The notes: generated by a model from the sequence alone, not told the origin. A DNA stretch of 64,000 nucleotides from Chryseobacterium sp. ERMR1:04 (GCF_001297705.1 NZ_LIRF01000010.1:191001-255000); one strand, 5' to 3'. Positions 39,776 to 48,947 are shown, counted from the first letter of the stretch. Translations and numbers: made by a program.

Positions 39776-40699
39776 ATGAGAAATAAGAATCTGATTCTGA
39801 ACTATGTTTTTTTAGGTTGCCTGGCTATCCTCTTTTTAAATGATCATTTTTTCAAATTTGAATATACGAGCTGGTTGACAGGGAAATTGTCTGACATTGT
39901 AGGGATTGTCTCGTTTCCGATGCTTCTGACCTATTTATTTCCAAAATTAAAGCAGTATTCAGTATTTCTGGCGGGGTTGCTGTTTGCTTTTTGGAAATCA
40001 CCTTTTTCGGAAAGTTGTATTCAGTATTATAATATAATTTCTCCTATTTCAATTCATAGAGTGGTTGATTATTCAGATATATTTGTTGTGTTGTTGCTAC
40101 CCATTCCTTATTATTTGATTCTAAATGCACATATTATTAATACTTTTAGCCTTAAAAAAGTAAATACTTTTGCTGTTTTAGCGCCCACATTATTTGTTTT
40201 AATGTCAACATCACAAGGGTATAGACATTATGATTATGTTCCTTACACAGGGAATTTAATATTTGGAAATACTACTTTTACCCTTCCTAAATCTAAAGAG
40301 CAGGTGTTAGCAGAATTGAAAAAGAGAGACATCAATATTCATAAAGACTCTGTGAGAATTGTAGGTGTAAATAAAAGTAAATATTTAGGATTGGGGAGGA
40401 TTGATTATAAAAATATTGATAGTAAAAAAGATATTTTTCAGATCTCTAATGATAGTTTAAAGCAAGAGATTTTGAAAAGTATCGATGAAAGTAATGAATA
40501 TAAAATTGATAAGATTAAAATTGGCGACCAAACGATAGAAAATATTCAGCTTCAGGTATCAAAATCAATTGATGGAAGAGGTACGTCAATCACTTTAAAA
40601 TCGATGAATATAGAAAGATATTTGAGAGAAGATAAAGTGGAAAGAAAGCTGAGAAAGATTTACGAAAAATTATTAGAAGAACAATTCAAAAGTTATTAA
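39776..40699 (+). CDS. Membrane protein of unknown function with cytoplasmic or periplasmic tail
   Basis: ATG at 39776 chosen over an upstream GTG at 39758 that overlaps the previous gene. Four or five helices occupy the first ~150 residues (NLILNYVFLGCLAILFLNDH, SWLTGKLSDIVGIVSFPMLL, YLILNAHIINTF, VLAPTLFVLMSTS). A ~155-residue charged soluble tail follows. I recognise no family. It is coupled to the VOC gene, whose ATG directly follows its stop. Confidence 0.65.
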   Translation: MRNKNLILNYVFLGCLAILFLNDHFFKFEYTSWLTGKLSDIVGIVSFPMLLTYLFPKLKQYSVFLAGLLFAFWKSPFSESCIQYYNIISPISIHRVVDYSDIFVVLLLPIPYYLILNAHIINTFSLKKVNTFAVLAPTLFVLMSTSQGYRHYDYVPYTGNLIFGNTTFTLPKSKEQVLAELKKRDINIHKDSVRIVGVNKSKYLGLGRIDYKNIDSKKDIFQISNDSLKQEILKSIDESNEYKIDKIKIGDQTIENIQLQVSKSIDGRGTSITLKSMNIERYLREDKVERKLRKIYEKLLEEQFKSY

Positions 40700-41077
40700 A
40701 TGAAAATACATCATATTGCAATTATTTGCTCAGACTACGAGGTTTCCAAGAAGTTCTATACAGAAGTTATGGGACTGAATATTATTCGAGAAGTATACCG
40801 TGAAGAAAGACAATCATATAAACTAGATCTGGCTATTGGTGATCATTACGTTATCGAATTATTTTCATTTCCCAATCCGCCCCAAAGACCCTCTCGTCCT
40901 GAATCATGTGGATTAAGACATTTGGCTTTTTCTGTTGAAAATGTAAATGAAAAGCGACAAGAGCTAATGGATAAAGGATTGAGCTGTGAAGAAATAAGAA
41001 TAGACGAATTCACCGGAAAAGAGTTTTTCTTTACCCAAGATCCGGATCAGCTTCCTTTGGAGTTTTATGAAATGTAA
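40700..41077 (+). CDS. VOC family protein, YaeR-like
   Basis: A 125-residue glyoxalase-fold protein: MKIHHIAIICSDYEVSKKFY, REVYREERQSYKLDLAIGDH, YVIELFSFPNPPQRPSRPES, CGLRHLAFSVENV and QDPDQLPLEFYEM. The near-identical order in E. coli YaeR (gloA2) makes this assignment clear. Metal ligands H4, E45-region and H70-region residues are conserved. YaeR is described as a lactoylglutathione-lyase-like protein; the true substrate is unknown. Confidence 0.88.
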   Translation: MKIHHIAIICSDYEVSKKFYTEVMGLNIIREVYREERQSYKLDLAIGDHYVIELFSFPNPPQRPSRPESCGLRHLAFSVENVNEKRQELMDKGLSCEEIRIDEFTGKEFFFTQDPDQLPLEFYEM

Positions 41078-41097
41078 AACAAGAAGACACTAGATTG

Positions 41098-41132
41098 CAG
41101 ATGTTAGACTGAAATCTCATGTTTAACATCTG
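41098..41132. terminator. Hairpin between convergent genes
   Basis: Nine-base stem CAGATGTTA / TAACATCTG with a 17-base loop and no long T run. It lies between the VOC gene (+) and the DUF1634 gene (-), so it may be a weak terminator. Confidence 0.4.
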
Positions 41133-41146
41133 TAATTTATATGTAA

Positions 41147-41530
41147 TTAGTGAGCGTATCCCGTAAAGAAACTGATGGCCATAATTGCTAAAACAATAGA
41201 AGAAATGACTACATACACGTAGTCTTTTTCTTTAAGATAGCCAACCAATGCAAACACAATTCTCATTAAAGGAGTAATGATCAGAATCAGAATTCCCAAT
41301 TGAATAATGGCCATTCCTTCCCCTGCACCCAGCGAATGCCAGAAGTGGTTCCAAACCTTTTCAGAAGAAGATCCTACATCCAGGCTGGTATATTTTTTAG
41401 GCATTTCAAAGCCTTCGAAGAAAAGTTTAACAAAACCAATGATGGAGGTTGCTACCGATAAAAGAACACCCAGCCTCAAAAGATTTCCAACGGAACGGTT
41501 TAGATCTACATCTGTGAAATTCTTTCTCAT
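41147..41530 (-). CDS. DUF1634 domain membrane protein
   Basis: A 127-residue protein with three helices (LGVLLSVATSIIGFVKLFF, MAIIQLGILILIITPLMRIV, YVYVVISSIVLAIMAISFF) and the DUF1634 pattern. It overlaps the TauE/SafE gene by one base (TAATG), and these two families are frequent neighbours. DUF1634 probably helps the TauE/SafE permease. The function is inferred from context. Confidence 0.82.
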   Translation of the reverse strand: MRKNFTDVDLNRSVGNLLRLGVLLSVATSIIGFVKLFFEGFEMPKKYTSLDVGSSSEKVWNHFWHSLGAGEGMAIIQLGILILIITPLMRIVFALVGYLKEKDYVYVVISSIVLAIMAISFFTGYAH

Positions 41531-42360
41531 TATCTGAAACTTTTATTGATACCGTTATACATCATGTAAATCGACAGGATCGTGATTACAATGGCGAAGA
41601 ATGCTTTCAGCTTTTTTGTCTTAGAAACCATTAATGTTTTTGAACCAATGAAACTTCCAACAACGACACCTACTAAAACAGGAGCTGCGATTACAGGAAT
41701 AATTTCACCTCTCTGGAAATAGATCATGGCACTTGCAACAGCGGTTACGCCGATCATAAAATTACTGGTTGTGGTAGAAACTTTAAATGGCAGTCTCATC
41801 ATGTTATCCATTGCCAAAACTTTCAATGCACCAGAACCGATTCCTAATAATCCGGACATTGCTCCTGCAAACATCATCATGAAAAATCCGGGAACTGTAT
41901 TTCTTGCAGAATAGCTTTTTAATACACCTTTATCAGGAAATGTTCCGTATAATTTTAGTTTTTCTTCTAAGCTGCCTTTTATCAGAGGTTCCTGATGATC
42001 AGGTTTTCCTTTAAGATTTAAAACAACTGTCAAAAGAAGAATACTTGCAAAAATAATTCCCAATGTATTTGGATTCAGCATCCCGGAAACCAAAGCTCCA
42101 ATGATGGCTCCGGCAGTAGTTCCGATCTCTAAAAACATTCCGATCCTCATATTGGTAAAGCCTTCTTTAACGAAAGCAACCGCCGCACCGGAAGAAGTAC
42201 CGATCACAGAAATTAATGAAGCGCCAATTGCGTAATGCATAGGAACGCCGAAACCCAGCGTTAATAAAGGGATGATGATAACTCCTCCTCCTAGCCCTGT
42301 AAGCGAACCTAAAAGGCCTGCCGAGATGGCTCCAAGAAAGAGAATGATGATTTCTGACAT
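41530..42360 (-). CDS. Sulfite exporter TauE/SafE family permease
   Basis: A 276-residue protein with about eight helices and the two repeated TauE/SafE halves: GSLTGLGGGVIIIPLLTLGF and SGLLGIGSGALKVLAMDNMM. The Gly-rich GLGGG and GIGSG loops are typical. The family exports or imports sulfite, sulfoacetate or related organosulfur anions; the exact substrate is unknown. It is preceded by a nearly perfect promoter that ends only four bases before its ATG. Confidence 0.9.
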   Translation of the reverse strand: MSEIIILFLGAISAGLLGSLTGLGGGVIIIPLLTLGFGVPMHYAIGASLISVIGTSSGAAVAFVKEGFTNMRIGMFLEIGTTAGAIIGALVSGMLNPNTLGIIFASILLLTVVLNLKGKPDHQEPLIKGSLEEKLKLYGTFPDKGVLKSYSARNTVPGFFMMMFAGAMSGLLGIGSGALKVLAMDNMMRLPFKVSTTTSNFMIGVTAVASAMIYFQRGEIIPVIAAPVLVGVVVGSFIGSKTLMVSKTKKLKAFFAIVITILSIYMMYNGINKSFR

Positions 42361-42364
42361 GGTA

Positions 42365-42396
42365 CAAATATAAAACTATTGGCGTTGTCTGACAAA
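42365..42396 (-). promoter_or_regulatory. Consensus Bacteroidota promoter (TTTG-N20-TATATTTG) for TauE-DUF1634
   Basis: On the minus strand TTTG (42396-42393), a 20-base spacer and a perfect -7 TATATTTG (42372-42365). The ATG at 42360 follows after four bases, predicting a leaderless transcript. Confidence 0.75.
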
Positions 42397-42420
42397 CTTT
42401 TAAAAAAGATTATTTTAATG

Positions 42421-42428
42421 TAATTTTG
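42421..42428 (+). promoter_or_regulatory. Candidate -7 box (TAATTTTG) for the DUF1543 gene
   Basis: Perfect TAnnTTTG, 16 bases before the ATG at 42445, divergent from the TauE promoter. No proper -33 is seen. Confidence 0.4.
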
Positions 42429-42444
42429 CAAAAACAAGAAAGAA

Positions 42445-42993
42445 ATGAATTTATTTTATGTGATTCTGGGAGCAACGCCTAAAGGCAGAAATATTGAACA
42501 GCATGATGTATTTTTCGGGATTGCTGAAAGCCTGAAAGATCTGGTTCCGGATATGAAAGATTTTTGGAAGGAAGCAGAGGGCAAAATTCACCTTGATTGT
42601 CATCAAAAAGTACAGTTTGCAGACGGATATGAAGTAAAGATTGTTGAAAAAACAGAGGCCACTTCAGAAGATCAATTGTATTTCCTGAATTTAGGAGGAT
42701 ATAAGAGAGGACACTTTGAAGAGTTTCACGAACAGCATCTGATGGTTGGGAAATCAATGGGAGAAATCATCAAAAGAGCAAAAGATACAGAGTTTTATAA
42801 AACAATGGGTTTTGAAGGAGCGGTAAGTCATGTAGATGATAAACATGGAGTAGATATTGATGATATTTTTAATGTAAATGATATTCTGCCTGAAAAAATG
42901 AAAGAAAAATACTCGATTGTTTTAACCCAATCTAATGCTGAAAATCAGGAAAATGAAATAGGATTAGGATACCTGAAAATAGATAAAATTTAA
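42445..42993 (+). CDS. DUF1543 domain-containing protein
   Basis: A 182-residue cytosolic protein starting MNLFYVILGATPKGRNIEQH, then DVFFGIAESLKDLVPDMKDF and YFLNLGGYKRGHFEEFHEQH. This is the DUF1543 pattern, including the repeated Gly-Gly-Tyr and HE residues. The function is unknown. It lies upstream of purK with about 140 bases of GCGAACTTT-type repeat-like sequence between. Confidence 0.85.
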   Translation: MNLFYVILGATPKGRNIEQHDVFFGIAESLKDLVPDMKDFWKEAEGKIHLDCHQKVQFADGYEVKIVEKTEATSEDQLYFLNLGGYKRGHFEEFHEQHLMVGKSMGEIIKRAKDTEFYKTMGFEGAVSHVDDKHGVDIDDIFNVNDILPEKMKEKYSIVLTQSNAENQENEIGLGYLKIDKI

Positions 42994-43136
42994 TAAACTG
43001 CGATTCAAAGTATTTGCGGAATTTGCTGAGTGAAACGCCCTTGCGAACTTTAAAAATGGTATTTTAAATTAAAATCTTAGCGAACTTTTGCGTTTAAATT
43101 AATAATTAGATCTAATAGAAAAAATAAAAAGAAAGA

Positions 43137-44249
43137 ATGAAAATAGGAATTTTAGGAGGCGGACAGTTGGGAAGAATGTTGATACAGAGCGCATTGAAAT
43201 ATGATGATCAGTTTTATACATTAGATCCTGCTTCTGATGCTCCTTGTCACAATATCTCATACTTTACCCAAGGGAATTTCAATGACTATGAAACAGTTTT
43301 GAATTTTGGTAAAGATAAAGATGTTGTAACGATTGAAATCGAACATGTAAATGCTGATGCTTTGGCTGAACTTGAAAATCAGGGCGTAAAAGTAGTTCCG
43401 AATTCTAAAATTATTAAAACCATTCAACAAAAAATCCTTCAAAAGGAGTTTTATAAAACACATAATATTCCAAGTCCTGAATTTCAGGTGGTTTGGAATA
43501 GAGATAAAGAAATTACAATGCCCTTACCTTTTGTTCAAAAAATGAATACGGGTGGATACGACGGAAAAGGAGTTCAGCTCATTAAAAATGAAATTGATCT
43601 TCAAAATCTTTGGCAGGAAGCTTCTGTGATTGAAAGTTTGGTTGATATTGATAAAGAACTTTCTGTAATTGTTGCAAGAAATGAAAACGGAGAAACAAAG
43701 ACTTTTCCTGTAACAGAAATGGTGGCAGATCCGAAACTGAATTTATTAGATTTCAACATTTGTCCGGTTTTTTTAAGTGACGATATTCAGAAGCAAATAG
43801 ATTCTATTACCGAGAAATTTTTAGAGGTAGTCAATTCTCCCGGACTTTTTGCCATCGAATTATTTTTAGATCAGGAAGGAAAAATTTGGGTCAACGAAAC
43901 GGCTCCAAGATTACATAACTCGGGACATCAAAGTCAGGAAGGAAATGCCAATTCACAGTTTGAACAAATGTATCGTGTCGTGAAGAATTTACCTTTGGCA
44001 GATACAGATTCTCTAACTTTCAGTGGAATGTTAAACTTAGTTGGCGCAGAAGGATTCGAAGGAAAGGTAATTTATGAAGGAATGGATGATGTATTGAAAA
44101 TGCCAAAAACCTACGTTCATCTTTACGGAAAAACCGAAACCAAACCTGGAAGAAAAATGGGTCACATCAATGTATTGGCTGATTCGAAAGAAGAGTTGAT
44201 GGAGAAATTGGTGAAAGTGAAAGAAATGGTGAGAGTGATTGCGGAATAA
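43137..44249 (+). CDS. purK: 5-(carboxyamino)imidazole ribonucleotide synthase
   Basis: A 370-residue ATP-grasp enzyme: MKIGILGGGQLGRMLIQSAL (N-terminal nucleotide-binding), VTIEIEHVNADAL, FVQKMNTGGYDGKGVQL, AIELFLDQEGKIWVNETAPR and LHNSGHQSQEGNANSQFEQM. These match PurK, which carboxylates AIR with ATP and bicarbonate to N5-CAIR. Its partner PurE, usually adjacent, is at 52210, so the pair is split by about 8 kb here. It ends at a strong bidirectional terminator. Confidence 0.96.
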   Translation: MKIGILGGGQLGRMLIQSALKYDDQFYTLDPASDAPCHNISYFTQGNFNDYETVLNFGKDKDVVTIEIEHVNADALAELENQGVKVVPNSKIIKTIQQKILQKEFYKTHNIPSPEFQVVWNRDKEITMPLPFVQKMNTGGYDGKGVQLIKNEIDLQNLWQEASVIESLVDIDKELSVIVARNENGETKTFPVTEMVADPKLNLLDFNICPVFLSDDIQKQIDSITEKFLEVVNSPGLFAIELFLDQEGKIWVNETAPRLHNSGHQSQEGNANSQFEQMYRVVKNLPLADTDSLTFSGMLNLVGAEGFEGKVIYEGMDDVLKMPKTYVHLYGKTETKPGRKMGHINVLADSKEELMEKLVKVKEMVRVIAE

Positions 44250-44261
44250 TTAAAAATAAAG

Positions 44262-44305
44262 AATAAAGGAAAGCTGTAATTATAACTACAGCTTTTCTTT
44301 ATTCC
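44262..44305. terminator. Bidirectional terminator after purK
   Basis: An 18-base stem (GAATAAAGGAAAGCTGTA / TACAGCTTTTCTTTATTC, one G-T pair) with an eight-base loop. The stop codon of the minus-strand gene at 44299 lies inside its distal arm. Confidence 0.9.
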
Positions 44306-45036
44306 TTTAGTAATGAGACCTCTTCCCAATTATTGTTTTTATACTGATAAGTTTTGTGAGTGACATTATTATAATTTAAATTATATATAAAGTCCACAAC
44401 TACAATTTTATTAGGTTTGTTATGAAATTCTAAATATAAAGTGTTGAAATTTTCTGTTTTCTTATTAGTGTTAATTGTTAGGTTTTTGCTTGTAAACGGG
44501 AAATAATAAAATTCTTCTTGTGTGTTTAATATTAACCCCTTTTCCTGTTTTTTTGAAAGTTTTAATATATTTTTTTTATCATTAAGATCATAGCTACCGA
44601 AAATTCTTGTATAGCTTTCAGGTTTATTATTTTCCACAAATAAAAAAGAATTAGCTTCCTTTAGATAAGGAATTACATTTTTATGATGCTTTTTTCTAAT
44701 ACACCTTATTGTTTTTTTATTCCAGAATGTAGTCTGATTGAAAGCAGGATTCATGTTTCGAGGAACATCATCAAAAGGAGAAATTAGGAATATCGGTCGA
44801 CGTAAGCTACTAAAATACAAAACGAGATTTTCATTTTTTAATTGGTTAAAATCAATATCTGAAATAATCTTTTGATTAAGTTTAATATAATTTAAATCTT
44901 TAAAATCTACAAGAATTTGATGAGTCAAATTTTTGATTGATTCCTCCTCTAGACTATCTCTTATTTTTCTCTTATTTGTTTGACTATATAAGCTGGAGCA
45001 GATAATAATAGAAAGTAAATAAACTATATTTTTCAT
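44299..45036 (-). CDS. Secreted protein of unknown function
   Basis: ATG at 45036 (MKNIVYLLSIIICSSLYSQ) starts a signal peptide. Another ATG at 45051 overlaps the upstream stop as ATGAATAA and may couple translation. The mature part has many Lys/Asn-rich strands (FLISPFDDVPRNMNPAFNQ, FLFVENNKPESYTRIFGSYD, NKIVVVDFIYNLNYNN) and no motif I recognise. It is the last gene of a three-gene envelope operon with a JAMM-like protein at its head. Confidence 0.65.
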   Translation of the reverse strand: MKNIVYLLSIIICSSLYSQTNKRKIRDSLEEESIKNLTHQILVDFKDLNYIKLNQKIISDIDFNQLKNENLVLYFSSLRRPIFLISPFDDVPRNMNPAFNQTTFWNKKTIRCIRKKHHKNVIPYLKEANSFLFVENNKPESYTRIFGSYDLNDKKNILKLSKKQEKGLILNTQEEFYYFPFTSKNLTINTNKKTENFNTLYLEFHNKPNKIVVVDFIYNLNYNNVTHKTYQYKNNNWEEVSLLKE

Positions 45037-45043
45037 TGTTAAA

Positions 45044-45403
45044 TTATTCATGAATTTTAGGATAATCTATCGTCCATTTTTTTTCTTGGGAATTCCACAG
45101 TAAATAGGGACCTTCAAATTCATCCTTGTATATTAATTCATAAGAATGGTGATGATCGGTTGAATAATAAGGCTTTGTTCCTTTTTCTTCTTTTTTGAAC
45201 CCTAGTTTTTCAAGTGTTTTCCAATCTTGATTTTCAGGGAACTTTTTGTTGATGGTATGGTAGGTTTCAATATTTTTGATCAGTTGATTTCCAAACTGTA
45301 TATCAGATTTTCTTGTGATCGCAATCGGTAAATTCCAATACACTGTAAAGGCAATTATGATGACAAGAAGTATGGACGTTATAGCGAGTATGGTCTTTTT
45401 CAT
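45044..45403 (-). CDS. Small membrane-anchored protein, pilin-like N terminus
   Basis: A 119-residue protein with one N-terminal helix (ILAITSILLVIIIAFTVYW) and an extracytoplasmic domain beginning FGNQLIKNIETYHTINKKFP, a helical start seen in some small type II secretion-like or pseudopilin-like proteins, then GPYLLWNSQEKKWTIDY. No prepilin cleavage motif is evident. It is the middle gene of the operon; the function is unknown. Confidence 0.6.
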   Translation of the reverse strand: MKKTILAITSILLVIIIAFTVYWNLPIAITRKSDIQFGNQLIKNIETYHTINKKFPENQDWKTLEKLGFKKEEKGTKPYYSTDHHHSYELIYKDEFEGPYLLWNSQEKKWTIDYPKIHE

Positions 45404-45410
45404 TGAAATT

Positions 45411-46223
45411 TTAAGGCTTTGTAGTTTTTTCTAGTATATCTTTTTTATAATTGTATTTCATATATACGCCTAATGCGGGTGAATAGACAGAAAATTCGTC
45501 TAATGTAGTGAGGGGTGCATAAAGTTTAAAAGTACAAATGTCAGTAGCAGAAATGAAAGGATTAGTTCTTAAGTGACTATGAGTTGTCATTGTCATAGTA
45601 CCTTCGCCTGCCATTGCAGTCATTGTCGGGATAAGCCTAGAGTGAAATCTTTTGCTTGATGAAATTTTACCTTCTTTATCAGAGTAGAATAAATAATCAT
45701 TACCAAATGGAATAATACCTGATTGAGAGGTTCCAGGAATTAGATAGGTTTTATAGCCTTCATTAAAAGGAATGATAATTATATTCAACGTATAATCTTT
45801 AGGGGTTCCTACCTCATATTTAGGTTCAGAGAGTTGAGGAATGATTTTTTCACGAACAGTTTTAAGATTAGTTTCCCTATCATTTAATTTTCTTTGTGTG
45901 AAATTTTCTTTTACTGCATTTTTTAAATTATTTTTAAAAGAATATTCTGCAACTACAAGATCTTGATCTTTATTTAAGAAAACAGTTTTAACAGTGTCAT
46001 TACTTTTATAGGTAAGATAATTTCCTGCAATATCACGGACTTTTTTGTTTTTATTTAGTAAATCAGAGGAATTCCAAGAAGCATTTTCCATGGAATACAA
46101 TAAATTTCCTTCGGCTTTGATAGAGTCTAGTTTTTGTTGGAATTCTTTATCTGAATAGGTTTGTTCCTGAGCAGAAATGAATATTAAGCTCAACATTAAT
46201 AATAAGCTAATTGTTTTTTTCAT
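45411..46223 (-). CDS. Secreted protein with a JAMM-like metalloprotease motif
   Basis: A signal peptide (MKKTISLLLMLSLIFISAQ) precedes about 250 residues. Near the C terminus HSHLRTNPFISATD gives His215-x-His217-x7-Ser225-x2-Asp228, exactly the HxHx7SxxD spacing of JAMM/MPN+ zinc proteases. It is followed by FSVYSPALGVYMKY, as in the last strand of that fold. The upstream catalytic Glu is not certain. A JAB-fold peptidase, or a non-catalytic relative acting outside the cytoplasm, is possible. It heads a three-gene operon. Confidence 0.6.
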   Translation of the reverse strand: MKKTISLLLMLSLIFISAQEQTYSDKEFQQKLDSIKAEGNLLYSMENASWNSSDLLNKNKKVRDIAGNYLTYKSNDTVKTVFLNKDQDLVVAEYSFKNNLKNAVKENFTQRKLNDRETNLKTVREKIIPQLSEPKYEVGTPKDYTLNIIIIPFNEGYKTYLIPGTSQSGIIPFGNDYLFYSDKEGKISSSKRFHSRLIPTMTAMAGEGTMTMTTHSHLRTNPFISATDICTFKLYAPLTTLDEFSVYSPALGVYMKYNYKKDILEKTTKP

Positions 46224-46253
46224 AGGTTATTAGTTTTAATAGATATAGATTTC

Positions 46254-48377
46254 TTACTTAAAAATCTTCTGAATAATATTTCCAATTTCCATAAAGTCTC
46301 CATGATTTCCAACGGATCTTATTTCGGGATTGTTTTTATCAAATTCTGAGAACGGATAAATAAGAAGATAATTGTTATTGTGCAGATATTTATTCAAAAG
46401 TTCAGGGATCAGTCTCATTTGTGGAAGGTAAGATTGCATTCCTCTTTTGGCCATAAAAACAATCAGGGCTTCGTCTTCTTTTAGCTGAGCGGCTGTTTTT
46501 TCTCCATCTCTCCAACTGTTCATAATGATGAATTCAGCTTCTATATTTGCTTTTTTAATGATTTTCTGTAGGACATCTAAAATTTCCTCCGGAGCATAGA
46601 AAACCACAGTTGCCCCAGAGTTTCTGGCAATATTCCAGACTCTTAGAAGCGCATGAAAAAATCCGGCTTCCTTATGCGCTTTCTCAGGAATCATTACCGC
46701 ATATTTTTTAATAGTTGAAAGAGGTTGTGCCGCATGATATACCAATACATTCACATCATCATTTTGTAGATAACCGTTGTAAAGATTATAGACAAAAGAA
46801 GGGGAGAAGCCTTTTTCATCTTCTAACCCAATAATTAGATCTGTAATGTTTTGCTCTTTCATTACGTGATGTACACCGTTGATGACGTCATTGTCATATC
46901 TCTTCAAAGCCTGTAATTTTACGTCTGCAGCAGCAGCAGCATCGGTGGCTTGATGTAATAATTTTTCGGCATTTTTTACAGAAGATTCATTTTTATCTTC
47001 ATTAATAACATTTAAAGCATATAGATCTTCCGTATTGGAATGTGCTTTTATCAGAATCCCAAGATTAACCATTCTTTCCACGGTCTTTTCGTGATTAATG
47101 GCCAACAGGATATTCTCTTCCTCATGATTGACTCCTGAAACCGTATCTTCATTATCGCTTTCAGCAATTTTTTGAGCACTCGCCATAGAGATAAATGAGG
47201 AAATTGTACACGAAACCAAGATCAGTAAAATACTTCCATTCAATACATGTTCGTTCAGTAATCTTATGGGTTCTCCGGTTTCAGTTTCAGAAATAATGAT
47301 GTTATATCCCACCATTACGGAAGCTAACGTTGCCGCTGCAGAAGCGGAACTCAATCCGAAAATAAGTTTTCCTTCATCTTTGGAAAGGCGAAATGTTTTT
47401 TTAGTGGCAATAGCTGCAAGATATTTACCTCCAATGGATGCAATAAGCATAATGGCAGCTACCTGAAGGGTTTCTGAACTTTTAAAGAAAACTTTAAAAT
47501 CAATCAACATTCCTACACTGATCAAAAAGAAAGGAATAAAGATCGCATTCCCGACAAACTCAACCCTGTTCATTAATGAAGAAGTGTGCGGAATAAGTCT
47601 GTTCAAAGCCAATCCTGCAAAAAATGCTCCGATAATAGCTTCTACGCCTGCCAATTCTGCTAATAGAGCGGCGAGATAGATCATTACTAAAACAAAAATA
47701 TATTGCGAGATCTTATCATCTACTTTTTTGAAAAACCAACGTCCGATAATAGGAAATATCAACAAAACAATAAGGGCAAAAACAATAAAGGAAACCGATA
47801 ATTTTACCCAAAATGCTGTGCCCACATCTCCTTGGGACATTCCTACAACAACAGCGAGTACCAAAAGGGCTAGAACATCCGTAATCATTGTTCCTCCAAC
47901 GGTAATGTTGACGGCCAGATTTTTCGCAATTCCCAACTTGCTGACCAAAGGATAGGCAATCAGGGTATGAGAGGAAAACAAACTGGCAAATAATACGGAG
48001 GTAAGAATATTAAAGTGTAAAAGATAATATCCTCCAAGAAAACCTAAAATAAAGGGAACTACAAAAGTATAGATTCCGAAGGTGAGGCTTTTCCATTTGT
48101 TTTTCTTAAAATCTCCCATGTCAATTTCAAGTCCGGCAAGGAACATGATGTACAACAAACCGGTAGTTCCGGTCACCACAATACTGCTATCTCTTGATAA
48201 AACATTGAAACCGTTGGGCCCAATCACTGCTCCGGCAATAATAAGTCCTAATAAATGGGGAACTTTTATTTTATTCAGCAAAAGAGGAGCCGCAAGAATA
48301 ATAATCAGGACGAGTAGGAACTTTAATACCGGATCTTCTATGGGAAGACTGAGATTATGTATATTCAGTAAAATCAT
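46254..48377 (-). CDS. Kef-type cation:proton antiporter (CPA2)
   Basis: A 707-residue protein with about 12 helices in residues 1-390 (PHLLGLIIAGAVIGPNGFNV, FLAGLEIDMGDFKKNKW, FFAGLALNRLIP, FIPFFLISVGMLIDF), the CPA2 fold of KefB/NhaS-like exchangers with the LEID motif. The C-terminal half holds two universal-stress-like domains (ILLAINHEKTVERMVNL and LIIGLEDEKGFSPSFVYNLY) instead of a TrkA-N domain. It probably exchanges Na+ or K+ for protons. The next gene (-) starts after only six bases. Confidence 0.88.
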   Translation of the reverse strand: MILLNIHNLSLPIEDPVLKFLLVLIIILAAPLLLNKIKVPHLLGLIIAGAVIGPNGFNVLSRDSSIVVTGTTGLLYIMFLAGLEIDMGDFKKNKWKSLTFGIYTFVVPFILGFLGGYYLLHFNILTSVLFASLFSSHTLIAYPLVSKLGIAKNLAVNITVGGTMITDVLALLVLAVVVGMSQGDVGTAFWVKLSVSFIVFALIVLLIFPIIGRWFFKKVDDKISQYIFVLVMIYLAALLAELAGVEAIIGAFFAGLALNRLIPHTSSLMNRVEFVGNAIFIPFFLISVGMLIDFKVFFKSSETLQVAAIMLIASIGGKYLAAIATKKTFRLSKDEGKLIFGLSSASAAATLASVMVGYNIIISETETGEPIRLLNEHVLNGSILLILVSCTISSFISMASAQKIAESDNEDTVSGVNHEEENILLAINHEKTVERMVNLGILIKAHSNTEDLYALNVINEDKNESSVKNAEKLLHQATDAAAAADVKLQALKRYDNDVINGVHHVMKEQNITDLIIGLEDEKGFSPSFVYNLYNGYLQNDDVNVLVYHAAQPLSTIKKYAVMIPEKAHKEAGFFHALLRVWNIARNSGATVVFYAPEEILDVLQKIIKKANIEAEFIIMNSWRDGEKTAAQLKEDEALIVFMAKRGMQSYLPQMRLIPELLNKYLHNNNYLLIYPFSEFDKNNPEIRSVGNHGDFMEIGNIIQKIFK

Positions 48378-48383
48378 AGGTGT

Positions 48384-48947
48384 TTATTTTGTGGAACGTA
48401 CTAATTCGACCGAAAACTTGGCCACACAGTTATCTACCATAACGGTTCGGGTGCCTTTTATTTTGCTGTCGGAAATATCATTAAGTAAAACATTCATCTC
48501 TACTTTCTTACTGAATGTAGAATCTGTTTTAAAGGTAAGCTTGATTTCATTATGATCAAACTTCCCTGCGTACAATCGTATGAGATTATTATTGTTAATG
48601 ATCTTCGCCACCAATTGGGTAGAATCATTATCAAACTCCCAAGTATCGATGCGCTGATCTCCCACCACATAATCACTGCAGTTGGATTCTGTGCATATTA
48701 CTTTTCCGGTCCAGTCACCCGAAATTTCTGCTGGCCACATGAGAATTTTCACAGAATCTTCTTTTGAAAAAAGACTGTCTCTCATTTTTAATAATGCCTG
48801 ATATTCTGATTCTTTCTGAGCAAAGAGTTTTTCTTTTTGAAGCAATTGCTGCTCTCTGGAAATGAGATTTTTTTCTTTTTCTTTATCATTACAGCTTACC
48901 AAAAAGAAAGAAATGGCAAGAAGTATAAATAATGTGTTTTTTAACAT
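48384..48947 (-). CDS. Lipoprotein with coiled coil, unknown function
   Basis: MLKNTLFILLAISFFLVSC is a lipoprotein signal with Cys19. A coiled-coil-like Lys/Glu/Gln-rich segment (about 25-55) precedes a ~120-residue beta domain (ISGDWTGKVICTESNCSDYV, DTWEFDNDSTQLVAKIINNN). The Gly-Asp-Trp-x-Gly strand start is seen in lipocalin-like small proteins. It directly precedes the antiporter gene and may be co-transcribed with it. Confidence 0.7.
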   Translation of the reverse strand: MLKNTLFILLAISFFLVSCNDKEKEKNLISREQQLLQKEKLFAQKESEYQALLKMRDSLFSKEDSVKILMWPAEISGDWTGKVICTESNCSDYVVGDQRIDTWEFDNDSTQLVAKIINNNNLIRLYAGKFDHNEIKLTFKTDSTFSKKVEMNVLLNDISDSKIKGTRTVMVDNCVAKFSVELVRSTK

